The position numbers and the translations under genes are program-made. Below, in pieces: positions 44,029-53,086 of a stretch of 64,000 bases of DNA. The first letter of the stretch is position 1. Each line of letters starts with the position of its first letter. Origin of the DNA: Burkholderia mayonis (GTDB taxonomy: Bacteria > Pseudomonadota > Gammaproteobacteria > Burkholderiales > Burkholderiaceae); contig NZ_CP013387.1 in NCBI RefSeq assembly GCF_001523745.2, positions 186,001-250,000 of the forward strand, in the 5' to 3' direction. Below the pieces are notes generated by a model that was given only the letters and a program-made list of their open reading frames with translations, did not search any database and was not told where the DNA came from.

Positions 44029-45144
44029 ATGAGTTTTCCCGCCACGTCTCCCCAAGCGGCCGCCGGACGCTCGATCGAGGTCGACTTCTTTCGCGGCCTC
44101 GTGTTGCTGACGATCGTCGTCGATCACATCGGCGCGAGCGTGCTGTCGCGCGTGACGCTGCACGCATTCGCGCTGTGCGACGCGGCCGAGGTGTTCGTGT
44201 TCCTCGGCGGCTTCGCGACCGCGAGCGCGTATCTCGCCGTTAGCGCGCGGCACGGCGCGGGTGCCGCGCGGCGGCGTTTCGTGCGGCGCGCCGCGCAGAT
44301 CTATCGCGCGTTTCTCGCGACGTCGACGCTGATGCTCGTCGTGTCGGCCGTGCTCGACCATTACGGGATCGACGCGCCGAACATGGCGCTCGACGACATC
44401 AGCGTGCTGCTCGCGTCGCCGCTCGCGGGGCTTATCGAACTGCTGACGTTCAAGCGCCAGCCGTATCTCGCGTCGGTGTTGCCGATGTACGTGCTGTTCG
44501 CGCTCGCGACGCCCGTCGTCGTGCCGCTCGCGCGGGCGAAGCCATGGCGGCTGCTGTTCGGCAGCGTGCTGCTGTGGAGTTGCGCGGGCTGGCTCGCGGC
44601 CGAGCTCCTCGACACCGATTCGTTCCGTTGGAATTTCAATCCGTTCGCGTGGCAGCTGATGTTCGTGCTCGGCGTGCTCGTGCGCTGCTGGCCGCTGCAT
44701 CGCGATGTCGCGGCGGGGCCGGGTGGCGCCGCGATCACCGCAGTCGCGCTCACGGTCGTACTCGCGTGCGCGTACTACAAGCTGTTTTCCGGATTGCCGC
44801 TGCCGGAAGGCGAGCTCAAGCGCAATCTCGCGTGGCCGCGCGTGATGAACTTCATCGCATTCGCGTGGCTGATGGCCGAACTCGTTCGCTACGGCTGGAT
44901 CGCGCGGATCGCGCGCGCGGCGTGGCCTGTCGTGGCGGTCGGGCGGCGCGGGATGCTGTGCTTCGTCGTCGGCGCGGCAATATCGCTGACGCTCGATTCG
45001 GTGCTGCACGGGATGAACGGCAACGCGCGGATGCTGCAGGTCGGAGTCGGTCTTGCCGCGGATGCGTGCGCGCTTGCGCTGATGCTGACCGTCGCGAGCT
45101 CGGGACAATTGTTCCAGCGCATTCGCAGGAGCGTGGCCGCGTAA
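44029..45144 (+). CDS. OpgC-type succinyl/acyltransferase-like membrane protein
   Basis: A 371-residue protein with about ten membrane segments. The opening RSIEVDFFRGLVLLTIVVDH (the conserved His in the first helix) and VFVFLGGFATASAYL are the OpgC/acyltransferase-3-like signature. OpgC adds succinyl groups to periplasmic glucans; the glucan synthesis genes opgGH are not in the window. A strong upstream AT-rich region suggests its own promoter. The ATG at 44029 starts just before the conserved part. Confidence 0.83.
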   Translation: MSFPATSPQAAAGRSIEVDFFRGLVLLTIVVDHIGASVLSRVTLHAFALCDAAEVFVFLGGFATASAYLAVSARHGAGAARRRFVRRAAQIYRAFLATSTLMLVVSAVLDHYGIDAPNMALDDISVLLASPLAGLIELLTFKRQPYLASVLPMYVLFALATPVVVPLARAKPWRLLFGSVLLWSCAGWLAAELLDTDSFRWNFNPFAWQLMFVLGVLVRCWPLHRDVAAGPGGAAITAVALTVVLACAYYKLFSGLPLPEGELKRNLAWPRVMNFIAFAWLMAELVRYGWIARIARAAWPVVAVGRRGMLCFVVGAAISLTLDSVLHGMNGNARMLQVGVGLAADACALALMLTVASSGQLFQRIRRSVAA

Positions 45145-45557
45145 CGCAAGCAGGTGATGCGCACTGCCAATCTTTTTCACGTGCGCTTGCTGTCCGCGTC
45201 GTCGTATGCGCCGCACGTATCGCTCATTGCGCGATGAGCATCGGCGGCACCGCCGCGACGTCCTGCCGGTCGTCGAGCCGCCACGGCCCGCCGCACGCTT
45301 GCGTTCGGCGCTTGAGCGCGTGTCGCCACGCTTCGCGCATATCGCTTCGAAATCCTCGCGTTGCATCGGCCGGAGCGGGGCGAGCCGTTCAGCGCCGCGT
45401 TGCGTGCCCGGGATTCGGCGTCGGCTGAGCGCTGTTTGGCGCGCGGCCGCTCGCTCACGCAGGTCGCCTCGCCTTTAACCGCGCCGTCATGGGCAGTTCG
45501 TATACTCGGTCCCCGCCGCGTTGCCTTGCAGCGGACGAAATCGATCGAGGAAAAATC
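45145..45557. other. Intergenic gap; no gene seen
   Basis: About 410 bases between the opgC-like gene and the glycosidase lipoprotein. One minus-strand frame (ending about 45236) reads MREAWRHALKRRTQACGGPW with no recognisable family; it is probably chance. The likely promoter of the lipoprotein gene is near 45480-45540 but was not resolved. Confidence 0.35.
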
Positions 45558-47237
45558 GTGCGGACAACGAAATCAATCAGAATCTTCGCGGCACGTCTGC
45601 TGCCCGTCGTCGCGTTGACGCTCACGCTCGCGAGCTGCGGCGGGGACGATCTGACGCCGGCTGCGCAGCGCTGGGCAATGCCCGCGAACGAGATGCCGCT
45701 CGGTCCGCAAGGCCTTGCGCAGGGCGTGTCGTCGCAGTCCGTCGCGACGGGCGTCACTTATTACCAGATCAAGCGCGGCGCACCGAGCGCGGCCGACTTC
45801 TGGACTGTCAACATCGGCTTCTATGCGACGCAGGCCGCGACGCAAACCGATGCGGCGAATCTCGCCGCCGCCGGCTTCACGGCGCGCGTCGACGCGTCGG
45901 CGGGCACCGACCTGCAGGGCAACGTGCTCGGCTACTGGCTGTCGGTCGGCCGCTACGCGGCGCAGGCCGACGCGACGGCGGCGGCCGTGCAGATCGCGCA
46001 GGCGACGCAGAATCGCTACAAGCCCGGCACGCGGCATACGTCGCTCGCCGGCAATCCGACGACGGGGCCATGGATCGTCAACGTGCTCGCGATCGATCCG
46101 TCGCGGGCCGGCGCGGCGTTGTCGGTCGCGCTGCCGGGCGGCAACGATCTCGGCGCGGGCGGCGAGACGGTATCGGCGGCGCAGGCGCGCGTCAACGCGC
46201 TCGCCGGCATCAACGGCGGCTTCTTCACGAACATCAATCCGTTCGGCGCGCCGCTGCCGCCGCGATCGCCCGTCGGCGCGACGGTCGTCGACGGACGCCT
46301 TGCCGCCGCGGCGATCGGCAAGCGTCCCGGCCTGCTGCTCGCGCGCGACGCGAACGGCCGCCAGCGCGCGACGATCGTGCGCAACCTCGCGACGACGATC
46401 ACGCTGACCGACGCACAGGGCAGCGCGATCGCGGTCCAGACGCTGAACCGGCCGATCCTCGGCGCGGTCGTCAATTGCGGCGTGCAGGCGCAGACGCCGA
46501 CGCGCGAGCCGGCGCAGGACACGGTCTGCACGAACTACGACGACCTGGTGATGTACGACGCGCTATATCTGCGCGGCGGCGCGTCGAACACGCTCGTCGA
46601 CGCCGGCTATCAGGGCGCGCGCTACGAGCTCGTGGTCGATGCGAACGGCGCGGTGGTGTCGGGCCACGCGACGCTCGGCGCGGCGCCGCCGCCGAACGGC
46701 TACGTGCTGCAGGGGCTCGGCGCGAGCGCCGCGTGGCTGCAGGCGCACGCGACGCCCGGCACGCGCCTTGCCGTATCGCAACGGCTGTCGGCGAACGGCG
46801 CGGACCTGGCGCTCGCATCGGGCACGTCGCTCGTCGAGGCGGGGCCGACGCTATCGGTATCGAATCTCGCGCAGAGCGCCGCGCAGGAGGGATTCGCGCC
46901 GACGGTGGGCGGCGTCGACGCAGGCGAAGGCGGCACCGCGAACGGCAACTGGTACAACGGCTGGTATGTTGCGCGCAACGGGCGCACGGCGGTCGGCGTC
47001 GCGGCCGACGGCACGATCCTGCTCGTCGAGATCGACGGCCGGCAGCCGGCGCTGAGCGTCGGCACGAGCATTCCGGAGACGGCGGCGGTGATGGCGTGGC
47101 TCGGCGCGACGTCCGCAGTCAATCTCGACGGCGGCGGCTCGAGCAACATGGTGATTGGCGGAAAGACGGTCGGACATCCGTCCGACACGACGGGCGAGCG
47201 AGGCGTTGGCGACACACTGATGCTGTTGCCGAGCTGA
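45558..47237 (+). CDS. Lipoprotein with SPOR-like and phosphodiester-glycosidase (NAGPA) domains
   Basis: A 559-residue protein from GTG 45558, preceded by GAGGAAAAATC. The signal ends in a lipobox LASC (Cys about residue 27). Residues about 66-150 resemble a SPOR domain (FWTVNIGFYATQAATQTDAA and LGYWLSVGRYAAQADA), which binds denuded peptidoglycan. From about 170 onward is a NAGPA domain: AGINGGFFTN, NLDGGGSSNMVI and GERGVGDTLM are the family signature. NAGPA-type proteins cleave phosphodiester-linked sugars in exopolysaccharide or teichoic-type polymers. A cell-wall-tethered glycosidase is implied. Confidence 0.83.
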   Translation: MRTTKSIRIFAARLLPVVALTLTLASCGGDDLTPAAQRWAMPANEMPLGPQGLAQGVSSQSVATGVTYYQIKRGAPSAADFWTVNIGFYATQAATQTDAANLAAAGFTARVDASAGTDLQGNVLGYWLSVGRYAAQADATAAAVQIAQATQNRYKPGTRHTSLAGNPTTGPWIVNVLAIDPSRAGAALSVALPGGNDLGAGGETVSAAQARVNALAGINGGFFTNINPFGAPLPPRSPVGATVVDGRLAAAAIGKRPGLLLARDANGRQRATIVRNLATTITLTDAQGSAIAVQTLNRPILGAVVNCGVQAQTPTREPAQDTVCTNYDDLVMYDALYLRGGASNTLVDAGYQGARYELVVDANGAVVSGHATLGAAPPPNGYVLQGLGASAAWLQAHATPGTRLAVSQRLSANGADLALASGTSLVEAGPTLSVSNLAQSAAQEGFAPTVGGVDAGEGGTANGNWYNGWYVARNGRTAVGVAADGTILLVEIDGRQPALSVGTSIPETAAVMAWLGATSAVNLDGGGSSNMVIGGKTVGHPSDTTGERGVGDTLMLLPS

Positions 47238-47278
47238 CGAAGAAGCCGCGCGCAAGCGGGGCACGCGGCGTGGCGGCA

Positions 47279-47482
47279 TCAATGGCGCAGATCCGTCCTC
47301 GTTTGCCTTGCGCTCGCCGCATCGTCCTGCGACGCGTCGTCCGCGTCGGGGGGATCGTCGTCGCGCTCGGTCAGCAGCGCATCCACGTCGGTTGCCGCAG
47401 CCGACGCGCGCAGCGCCGTGCAGCGTTGCGCGCGGCGGATATCCGACAGCATCCGCCAAAGCCTCGTTGTCTTGTTTTTCAT
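47279..47482 (-). CDS. Small hypothetical protein, 67 residues
   Basis: Starts MKNKTTRLWRMLSDIRRAQR and ends in an acidic, aspartate-rich tail (DDDPPDADDASQDDA). A good ribosome site (GGGAGAGAACG) precedes the ATG at 47482, which is the best argument that it is real. The basic start and acidic end resemble small cytosolic proteins; no family is recognised. It lies downstream of the POT gene end and convergent with the glycosidase gene. Confidence 0.5.
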   Translation of the reverse strand: MKNKTTRLWRMLSDIRRAQRCTALRASAAATDVDALLTERDDDPPDADDASQDDAASARQTRTDLRH

Positions 47483-47593
47483 CGTTCTCTCCCTGCCGAT
47501 GTCGCCCGTGCCGGCGAGTTGTTTCAGTGTAGGACGCTTACGGGCGAACCGTAGGGAGAATGTTGCGCGCAAGTCACATGTCGAGGGATTTCA

Positions 47594-49096
47594 CTAGTGC
47601 GCGGCGACCGCCTGCGCGTCGCGGCGCTCCGCTTCGCAGCGAAGATGCTCGCGCGACAGCTTGTTCATCAGCGGCAGTAGCAGCAGGCCGATCGCCATGC
47701 CGCCCGCTGCGAGCCAGCCGAGGCCCGTGAACAGCTTGATGTAGAGCGGCAGCGACGCGGTCGCGGGGAGATCGTGCGACGGCATCTGCGCGAAGTTCGC
47801 GATGACGCTGCCGAGATATTGCGATACGCCCGTCGCGACGAAGTACGCGCCCATCATGAAGCCGCCCATCCGGGCCGGCACGTAGCGCGCGATCATCGCG
47901 AGGCCGAGGCCGCTCACGAGCAGTTCGCCGAGCGAGTAGAAGCCGTAGCCCGCCACCATGAACCACGACGACACGCGGCCGTCGACCGCGAAGCGTCCGC
48001 TCATCGCGAACGCCAGGTAGCCGAGCGCGACGACGCCGAAGCCGAGCGCGTACTTCCCGGCGACGGGCAGATCGCGGCCGCGCTTCGCGAGACCGTTGTA
48101 GATCACGACGAGCAAGGGGCTGAGCAGCATGATCCAGATCGGATTGAGCGCCTGGAACTGCGCGGCGCTCCACGTGAAGAGCGTCGTGCCGAACAGGATG
48201 AAACGCGGATCGACGTTGCGCAGCGCGAACAGCGTAAGCGACGTCGACATCTGCACATAGAAGACGAAGAACAGGATCACCTGCGCGATCAGCAGCAGCG
48301 CGGCGATGAGGCCCGCGCGCTCGGAGCGGTTCGACTTCACGATCATGTACACGAAGATCGCGAGGATCGCGAATGCGGCGGTCCACACGCTCGCGACCGC
48401 GAGCTGCTTGTGGCCCAGCACGTACATCGTGACGAGGCCGAGCGCGACGCCGCCCGCCGCGACCGCCGCGAGGCGCCGCCAGTGGACGCGCTCCGCGTCG
48501 GGCTGCGAGCCGATGTGCGCGAGCGTGCGATGCATCAGCACGAAGTTGAGGATGCCGAGCGCCATCCCGGCGCAGCAGACGGCGAACGCCGCGTGCCAGC
48601 CCCAGTGATCCTTGATCCACGGCGTCGCGAGCATCGACGCGGTGGAGCCGATGTTGACCGCCATGTAGTAGATCGTGAACGCGCTGTCGATTCGTGCGTC
48701 GTCGCCTTCATAGATGCGGCGTACGAGGTTCGCGGCGTTCGACTTGAAGAGCCCGTTGCCGACGACGATCACGCCGAGCGACGCATACATGAACGCGAGA
48801 TGATCGTTCGGAATCGCAAGCATCAGGTAGCCTGCGCACAGCACGAACGCGCCGGCGATCATCGAGCGGCGCGCGCCGAGCACCTTGTCGCCGATCCAGC
48901 CGCCGATCGACGGCGACGCGTAGACGAGCGCGGTGAACGCGCCCCAGGTCAGGTTCGCATGGCCGTCGGTGAAGCCGAGCTTGTCGACCATGAAGAGGAC
49001 GAGCAGGGCCGCCATCCCGTAATAGCCGAAACGTTCCCACATTTCGATCAGAAAGACCGTGGTAAACGAGCGGGTCTGCGACACGCGAGTATTCAT
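47594..49096 (-). CDS. POT-family proton-dependent oligopeptide transporter
   Basis: A 500-residue protein with 14 predicted membrane helices. The proton-coupling motif ExxER is in FLIEMWERFGYYGMAALLVL; GGWIGDKVLGARRSMIAGAF is the helix 2-3 loop of MFS/POT proteins; FTIYYMAVNIGSTASMLATP matches the PTR2 signature. It takes up di- and tripeptides with protons, close to DtpA/DtpB. CCGGAGGTGCACA precedes the ATG. Divergent from the XRE-cupin regulator with 640 bases between, which suggests it may be part of the peptide-use locus. Confidence 0.9.
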   Translation of the reverse strand: MNTRVSQTRSFTTVFLIEMWERFGYYGMAALLVLFMVDKLGFTDGHANLTWGAFTALVYASPSIGGWIGDKVLGARRSMIAGAFVLCAGYLMLAIPNDHLAFMYASLGVIVVGNGLFKSNAANLVRRIYEGDDARIDSAFTIYYMAVNIGSTASMLATPWIKDHWGWHAAFAVCCAGMALGILNFVLMHRTLAHIGSQPDAERVHWRRLAAVAAGGVALGLVTMYVLGHKQLAVASVWTAAFAILAIFVYMIVKSNRSERAGLIAALLLIAQVILFFVFYVQMSTSLTLFALRNVDPRFILFGTTLFTWSAAQFQALNPIWIMLLSPLLVVIYNGLAKRGRDLPVAGKYALGFGVVALGYLAFAMSGRFAVDGRVSSWFMVAGYGFYSLGELLVSGLGLAMIARYVPARMGGFMMGAYFVATGVSQYLGSVIANFAQMPSHDLPATASLPLYIKLFTGLGWLAAGGMAIGLLLLPLMNKLSREHLRCEAERRDAQAVAAH

Positions 49097-49732
49097 TGTG
49101 CACCTCCGGATTGAGCAGACGAAACGCCGCGCGCGACGACGCGGCGGATAGCGGGCGAGACGCCGGCCGCGACGCGGCGGCTAGCCGGGCCCGGCGGATC
49201 GGCGCTGGCGCGAGGGCGGTGCAGTGCGGGTGGCGAGATGCGAAAACGTGCGCGCGCGGCGCGCGAGAAAGAGGAAAGGGAAGTCATGTCGATAGGCAGG
49301 CAAGCACCCGGATCGGGGCGCACGACGGGGCGCCGCGCGCAGCGGATGGGCTGCGCGCCGTCGCCGGTGAAAAACGAGCGGTCCGCGAGATCGTCGCGGT
49401 TCGCGAGGCGGCCGCGATTCTCGCGGCCTGTCGGATCTTCGTCACTCAGGGTAATCCCCGAAAAAGAGGGCTGTCTTCTTTGCTGCTCATGGTCGTGGGC
49501 TGATTGAAAGCCGATTGCCGTCATTTGTCGCGATACGCGCAAACCCGCGTGGAGCTTGCCTGTGAAGGCGGCGAGTCTGGCAAGATAGCGTGCCGTCTCG
49601 AACTCGGCGCTGCGGCTCGCGGCATCCGATTCGGGCTGGCGGCGCTGCTCGAGACGACGAAGAGTAAGTCATATCTATCAAACTTCGTTATTTTCCATCA
49701 AACATTTTTTGACGATAAGATTTCGGCCTGCT
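49097..49732. other. Intergenic region between the divergent POT and XRE-cupin genes
   Basis: About 640 bases. The right end (49660-49730) is AT-rich and holds ATCAAAC twice, 20 bases apart (about 49678-49702), which may be half-sites for the regulator. The rest is GC-rich, with no supported gene. Confidence 0.4.
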
Positions 49733-50314
49733 ATGGTTCCTTCCACTGAAAACACGCGGCCTGCCAATGTCGGCATCGCGCTCGGCAGCAAGATTCGGGC
49801 GCTGCGGCAGCGGTTGAAGCGCACGCTCGACGAAACAGCGACCGCAGCGGGCATTTCCAAGCCGTTTTTGTCGCAGGTCGAACGCGGGCTCGCGTCGCCG
49901 TCTATCACGTCGCTGGCCGGCATCGCGCATGCACTGGGTGTCACGGTGCAGTATTTCGTCGAGACGCCGAGCGAAGAGCGTTCGGTTTGCCGCGGGGATC
50001 AGTTGCGCTTCTTCAGCTTCGCCGATTCGGCGAATCTGTTCGCGCGGATGACGAACGTGATGGAAGGGCGTCAGCTCGAGGCGATTCTCGTGCGGATGCC
50101 GCCGGGGCAGAAGCGGTCCGAGGTCACGACGCATGCAGGCGAGGAATTCCTGTATGTGATCGAAGGTGAAGTGTCGTTGACGCTGGAGGGCAAGACGTTC
50201 GTCCTGTACGCCGGCGACAGCGCGCATTACCAGTCGACAGTTCCGCATAGCTGGGTCAACACCGCGAAGATCGAGTCGGTGGTGGTCTGGGTCGGGACAC
50301 CGAGGTTGTTCTAA
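49733..50314 (+). CDS. XRE-family regulator with C-terminal cupin domain
   Basis: A 193-residue protein. Residues about 15-75 form the HTH (IRALRQRLKRTLDETATAAG, SKPFLSQVERGLASPSITSL); residues about 115-190 a cupin (TTHAGEEFLYVIEGEVSLTL and YQSTVPHSWVN). The layout is that of PuuR-like regulators, which sense small amines or amino acids through the cupin. ATG 49733 precedes the natural N-terminus. It sits upstream of oppABCDF and divergent from the POT gene, so it likely controls peptide uptake. Confidence 0.9.
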   Translation: MVPSTENTRPANVGIALGSKIRALRQRLKRTLDETATAAGISKPFLSQVERGLASPSITSLAGIAHALGVTVQYFVETPSEERSVCRGDQLRFFSFADSANLFARMTNVMEGRQLEAILVRMPPGQKRSEVTTHAGEEFLYVIEGEVSLTLEGKTFVLYAGDSAHYQSTVPHSWVNTAKIESVVVWVGTPRLF

Positions 50315-50378
50315 GGCGGGGCATTCCTTCGTTTCTTCGAACGGGGTGCCTGTCGAAAGCAACGTAAGGAGGACTAAC

Positions 50379-50423
50379 ATGAAATACAGGCACCAGGGGC
50401 CCCCCGTTTCTTCGCAGCCTTAA
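50379..50423 (+). CDS. Possible 14-residue leader peptide before oppA
   Basis: An ATG at 50379 has a near-perfect ribosome site, AAGGAGGACTAAC, and opens a 14-codon frame (MKYRHQGPPVSSQP) ending in TAA. oppA starts 80 bases downstream and lacks a recognisable ribosome site. The peptide is proline-rich (three prolines), which can pause ribosomes. Its arrangement is that of a regulatory leader, but function is unproven. Confidence 0.45.
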   Translation: MKYRHQGPPVSSQP

Positions 50424-50503
50424 GCGTTCTTCGCGCCGCGCACGGCCTCCTTGTACCGCGCCGCGCGTCGCTTTCCCGCTACCACTACTACCTATCGCAC
50501 ACG

Positions 50504-52123
50504 ATGAAACACACGCATGCCTTCGCGGCCGTGCTGGCCGCGCTCGCCCTGACCACGGCGCAGTTCGCCTCGGCCGTCTCCGTTCCCTCGAATGTCGTTC
50601 TTGCCGATCAGCAGGATCTGACGCGGCAAGTGCCCGCCGAAGTCGAATCGCTCGATCCCGCGTACATCGAATCCTGGACCGCCAATACGATCGGTTTGGA
50701 TCTGTTCGAAGGGCTCGCGCGCATCGCCGCGGACGGGAGCGTGGTGCCGGGTGTCGCGCAGTCGTGGGAGCACAAGGCGCCGGATACGTGGATCTTCAAG
50801 CTGCGCCGCGACGCGAAGTGGAGCAACGGCCAGCCGGTGACCGCCGCCGATTTCGTGTATTCATGGCAGCGCCTCGCCGATCCGAAGACGAGCTCGAAAT
50901 ACACGATTCTCGTCGAGTTCGTGAAGAACGCGTCGGCGATCATCGCGGGCAAGCAGCCGCCGACGAATCTCGGCATTCGCGCGGTCGACCCGTACACGGT
51001 CGAAGTGAAGACCGAGGTGCCGGTATCGTACTTCCCGGAGCTGACCGCGATGGCGCCGCTTGCGCCCGTCAACAAGGACACGGTGACGAAGTTCGGCGGC
51101 GCATGGACGCAGCCGAAGAACATCGTGAGCAATGGACCGTACACGCTCGTCGACTGGCAGCCGAACAACCGCATCGTGATGGCGAAGAGCGACAAATACT
51201 GGAACGCGCGCAACGTCGTGATCCGCAAGGTCACCTATCTGCCGATCGAGAACGACGAGACCGCGCTACGGATGTACCAGGCGGGTCAGATCGATTACAC
51301 GTATTCGATTCCCGCGGGCGCCTTCGGCCAGGTCAGCAAGCAGTTCGGCAAGGAGCTGCGGCCGGGGTTGCAGCTTGCGACGTACTACTACTACCTGAAG
51401 AACAGCGCCCCGGCGCTGAAGGACAAGCGCGTGCGGGAGGCGCTTGCGATGGTGCTCGATCGCGAGATCCTGACGTCGAAGATCACGCAGGCGGGCGAAG
51501 TGCCGATGTACGGGCTGATGCCGAAAGGCGTGAAGGGCGTGCAGCGGCCGTTCACGCCGGACTGGGCGTCGTGGCCGATGGGCAAGCGCGTCGAGTATGC
51601 GAAGAACCTGCTGAAGCAGGCGGGCTACGGCGACTCGAATCCGCTCACGTTCACGCTGACCTACAACACGAACGACCTGCACAAGAAGGTCGCGCTCTTC
51701 GCGGCATCCGAATGGCGCACGAAGCTCGGCGTGACGGCGAAGCTCGAGAACGTCGAGTTCAAGGTGCTGATGAAGCAACGTCATGACGGCAAGGTGCAGG
51801 TCGCGCGCGACGGCTGGTTCGCCGACTACAACGACGCGATGACGTTCTTCGACCTGATCCGCTGCGGCAGCCCGCAGAACACGGTCGGCTATTGCAATCC
51901 GAAGGTCGACGCGCTCGTCGCCGAAGCGAACCAGAAGCTCGACGAGGGCTCGCGCACGACGCTCCTCACGCAGGCGCACGATCTCGCGATGAGCGACTAT
52001 CCGATGGTGTCGCTCTTCCAGTATTCGGCGGACCGTCTCGTGAAGCCGTATGTCGCCGGCTACACGCTGACGAACTACATCGACATGCGCGCGTCGCAGG
52101 ACATGTATCTGACCAAGCACTGA
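50504..52123 (+). CDS. oppA: Oligopeptide ABC transporter periplasmic binding protein
   Basis: A 539-residue family 5 solute-binding protein with signal peptide MKHTHAFAAVLAALALTTAQ (cleavage about residue 25). VPAEVESLDPAYIESWTAN and YSWQRLADPKTSSKYTILVE match OppA/MppA. NGPYTLVDWQPNNRIVMAKS is the central family block. It binds peptides for the following permease genes. No clear ribosome site precedes ATG 50504. First gene of oppABCDF. Confidence 0.92.
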   Translation: MKHTHAFAAVLAALALTTAQFASAVSVPSNVVLADQQDLTRQVPAEVESLDPAYIESWTANTIGLDLFEGLARIAADGSVVPGVAQSWEHKAPDTWIFKLRRDAKWSNGQPVTAADFVYSWQRLADPKTSSKYTILVEFVKNASAIIAGKQPPTNLGIRAVDPYTVEVKTEVPVSYFPELTAMAPLAPVNKDTVTKFGGAWTQPKNIVSNGPYTLVDWQPNNRIVMAKSDKYWNARNVVIRKVTYLPIENDETALRMYQAGQIDYTYSIPAGAFGQVSKQFGKELRPGLQLATYYYYLKNSAPALKDKRVREALAMVLDREILTSKITQAGEVPMYGLMPKGVKGVQRPFTPDWASWPMGKRVEYAKNLLKQAGYGDSNPLTFTLTYNTNDLHKKVALFAASEWRTKLGVTAKLENVEFKVLMKQRHDGKVQVARDGWFADYNDAMTFFDLIRCGSPQNTVGYCNPKVDALVAEANQKLDEGSRTTLLTQAHDLAMSDYPMVSLFQYSADRLVKPYVAGYTLTNYIDMRASQDMYLTKH

Positions 52124-52135
52124 GCGGAGCCGATC

Positions 52136-53074
52136 ATGCTGGCCTATGCATTGCGGCGCACGCTTTGGGCGGTGCCGACGATTCTCGCCGTCATCACCGT
52201 CTGCTATCTGCTGCTGCACTTCACGCCCGGCGGGCCGTTCGACAGCGAGAAGCAGCTGTCCGCCGCGACGCTCGCGAACCTGAACGCGAAGTACCACCTC
52301 GACGAGCCGCTGTGGAAGCAGTACTTGCTGTATCTCGGCTCGCTGCTGCACGGCGATCTCGGTCCGTCGTTCCGTTATACGGACTGGACCGTCAACGATC
52401 TCGTGCGCAAGGCGCTGCCCGTGAGTCTCGGCGTCGGCGGCGTGTCGATTCCGCTGTCGATCGTGCTCGGCGTGCTGCTCGGCACGATCGCGGCCGTGCG
52501 GCGCGACAGCATCGTCGATCGCGTCGTGATGCTGATCGGCAACTTCGGCAACGTGATTCCGCCGTTCGTGCTCGGCCCCGTGCTCGTGCTGATCTTCGCG
52601 ATCCTGATGAAGACGTCCGAGGGCGCCGGCTGGCTGCCCGCAGGCGGCTGGGGTGACGGCGGCTGGCGCTATCGCGTGCTGCCCGTCGCGCTGCTCACGC
52701 TGATCAACGTGTCGTTGCTCGCGCGCGTGATGCGCGGGTCGATGATCGAGACGCTGTCGAGCAACTTCATCCGCACCGCGCGCGCGAAAGGCCTGCCCGG
52801 CCGCACGATCGTGATGCGCCATGCGCTGAAGCCCGCGCTGATGCCTGTCGTGTCGCTGTTCGGCACGGTCTGCATCTCGTCCATCACCGCAGCCGTCGTG
52901 ACGGAATCGGTGTTCGCGCTGCCGGGCCTCGGACAGCTCGTCGTCAACGGCGCGATCAATCGCGACTACACGCTCGTACTCGGTCTCGTCGTGCTGACGA
53001 CCGTCTGCGCGGTGCTGTTCAACCTGCTGGTCGACCTCGCATACGCGTGGCTCGATCCGCGCATCCGTTATTGA
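52136..53074 (+). CDS. oppB: Oligopeptide ABC transporter permease OppB
   Basis: A 312-residue inner membrane permease with six membrane helices. Opens MLAYALRRTLWAVPTILAVI; the EAA-type loop is in FIRTARAKGLPGRTIVMRHA with the typical RTARAKGL; C-terminal INRDYTLVLGLVVLTTVCAV matches OppB. It begins 12 bases after oppA. Confidence 0.93.
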   Translation: MLAYALRRTLWAVPTILAVITVCYLLLHFTPGGPFDSEKQLSAATLANLNAKYHLDEPLWKQYLLYLGSLLHGDLGPSFRYTDWTVNDLVRKALPVSLGVGGVSIPLSIVLGVLLGTIAAVRRDSIVDRVVMLIGNFGNVIPPFVLGPVLVLIFAILMKTSEGAGWLPAGGWGDGGWRYRVLPVALLTLINVSLLARVMRGSMIETLSSNFIRTARAKGLPGRTIVMRHALKPALMPVVSLFGTVCISSITAAVVTESVFALPGLGQLVVNGAINRDYTLVLGLVVLTTVCAVLFNLLVDLAYAWLDPRIRY

Positions 53075-53086
53075 GAGGGCGATGCG

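Noticed and set aside
45177..45458. 93-codon minus-strand frame between the opgC-like and glycosidase genes
   Set aside because: No ribosome site, low-complexity composition, no recognised family.
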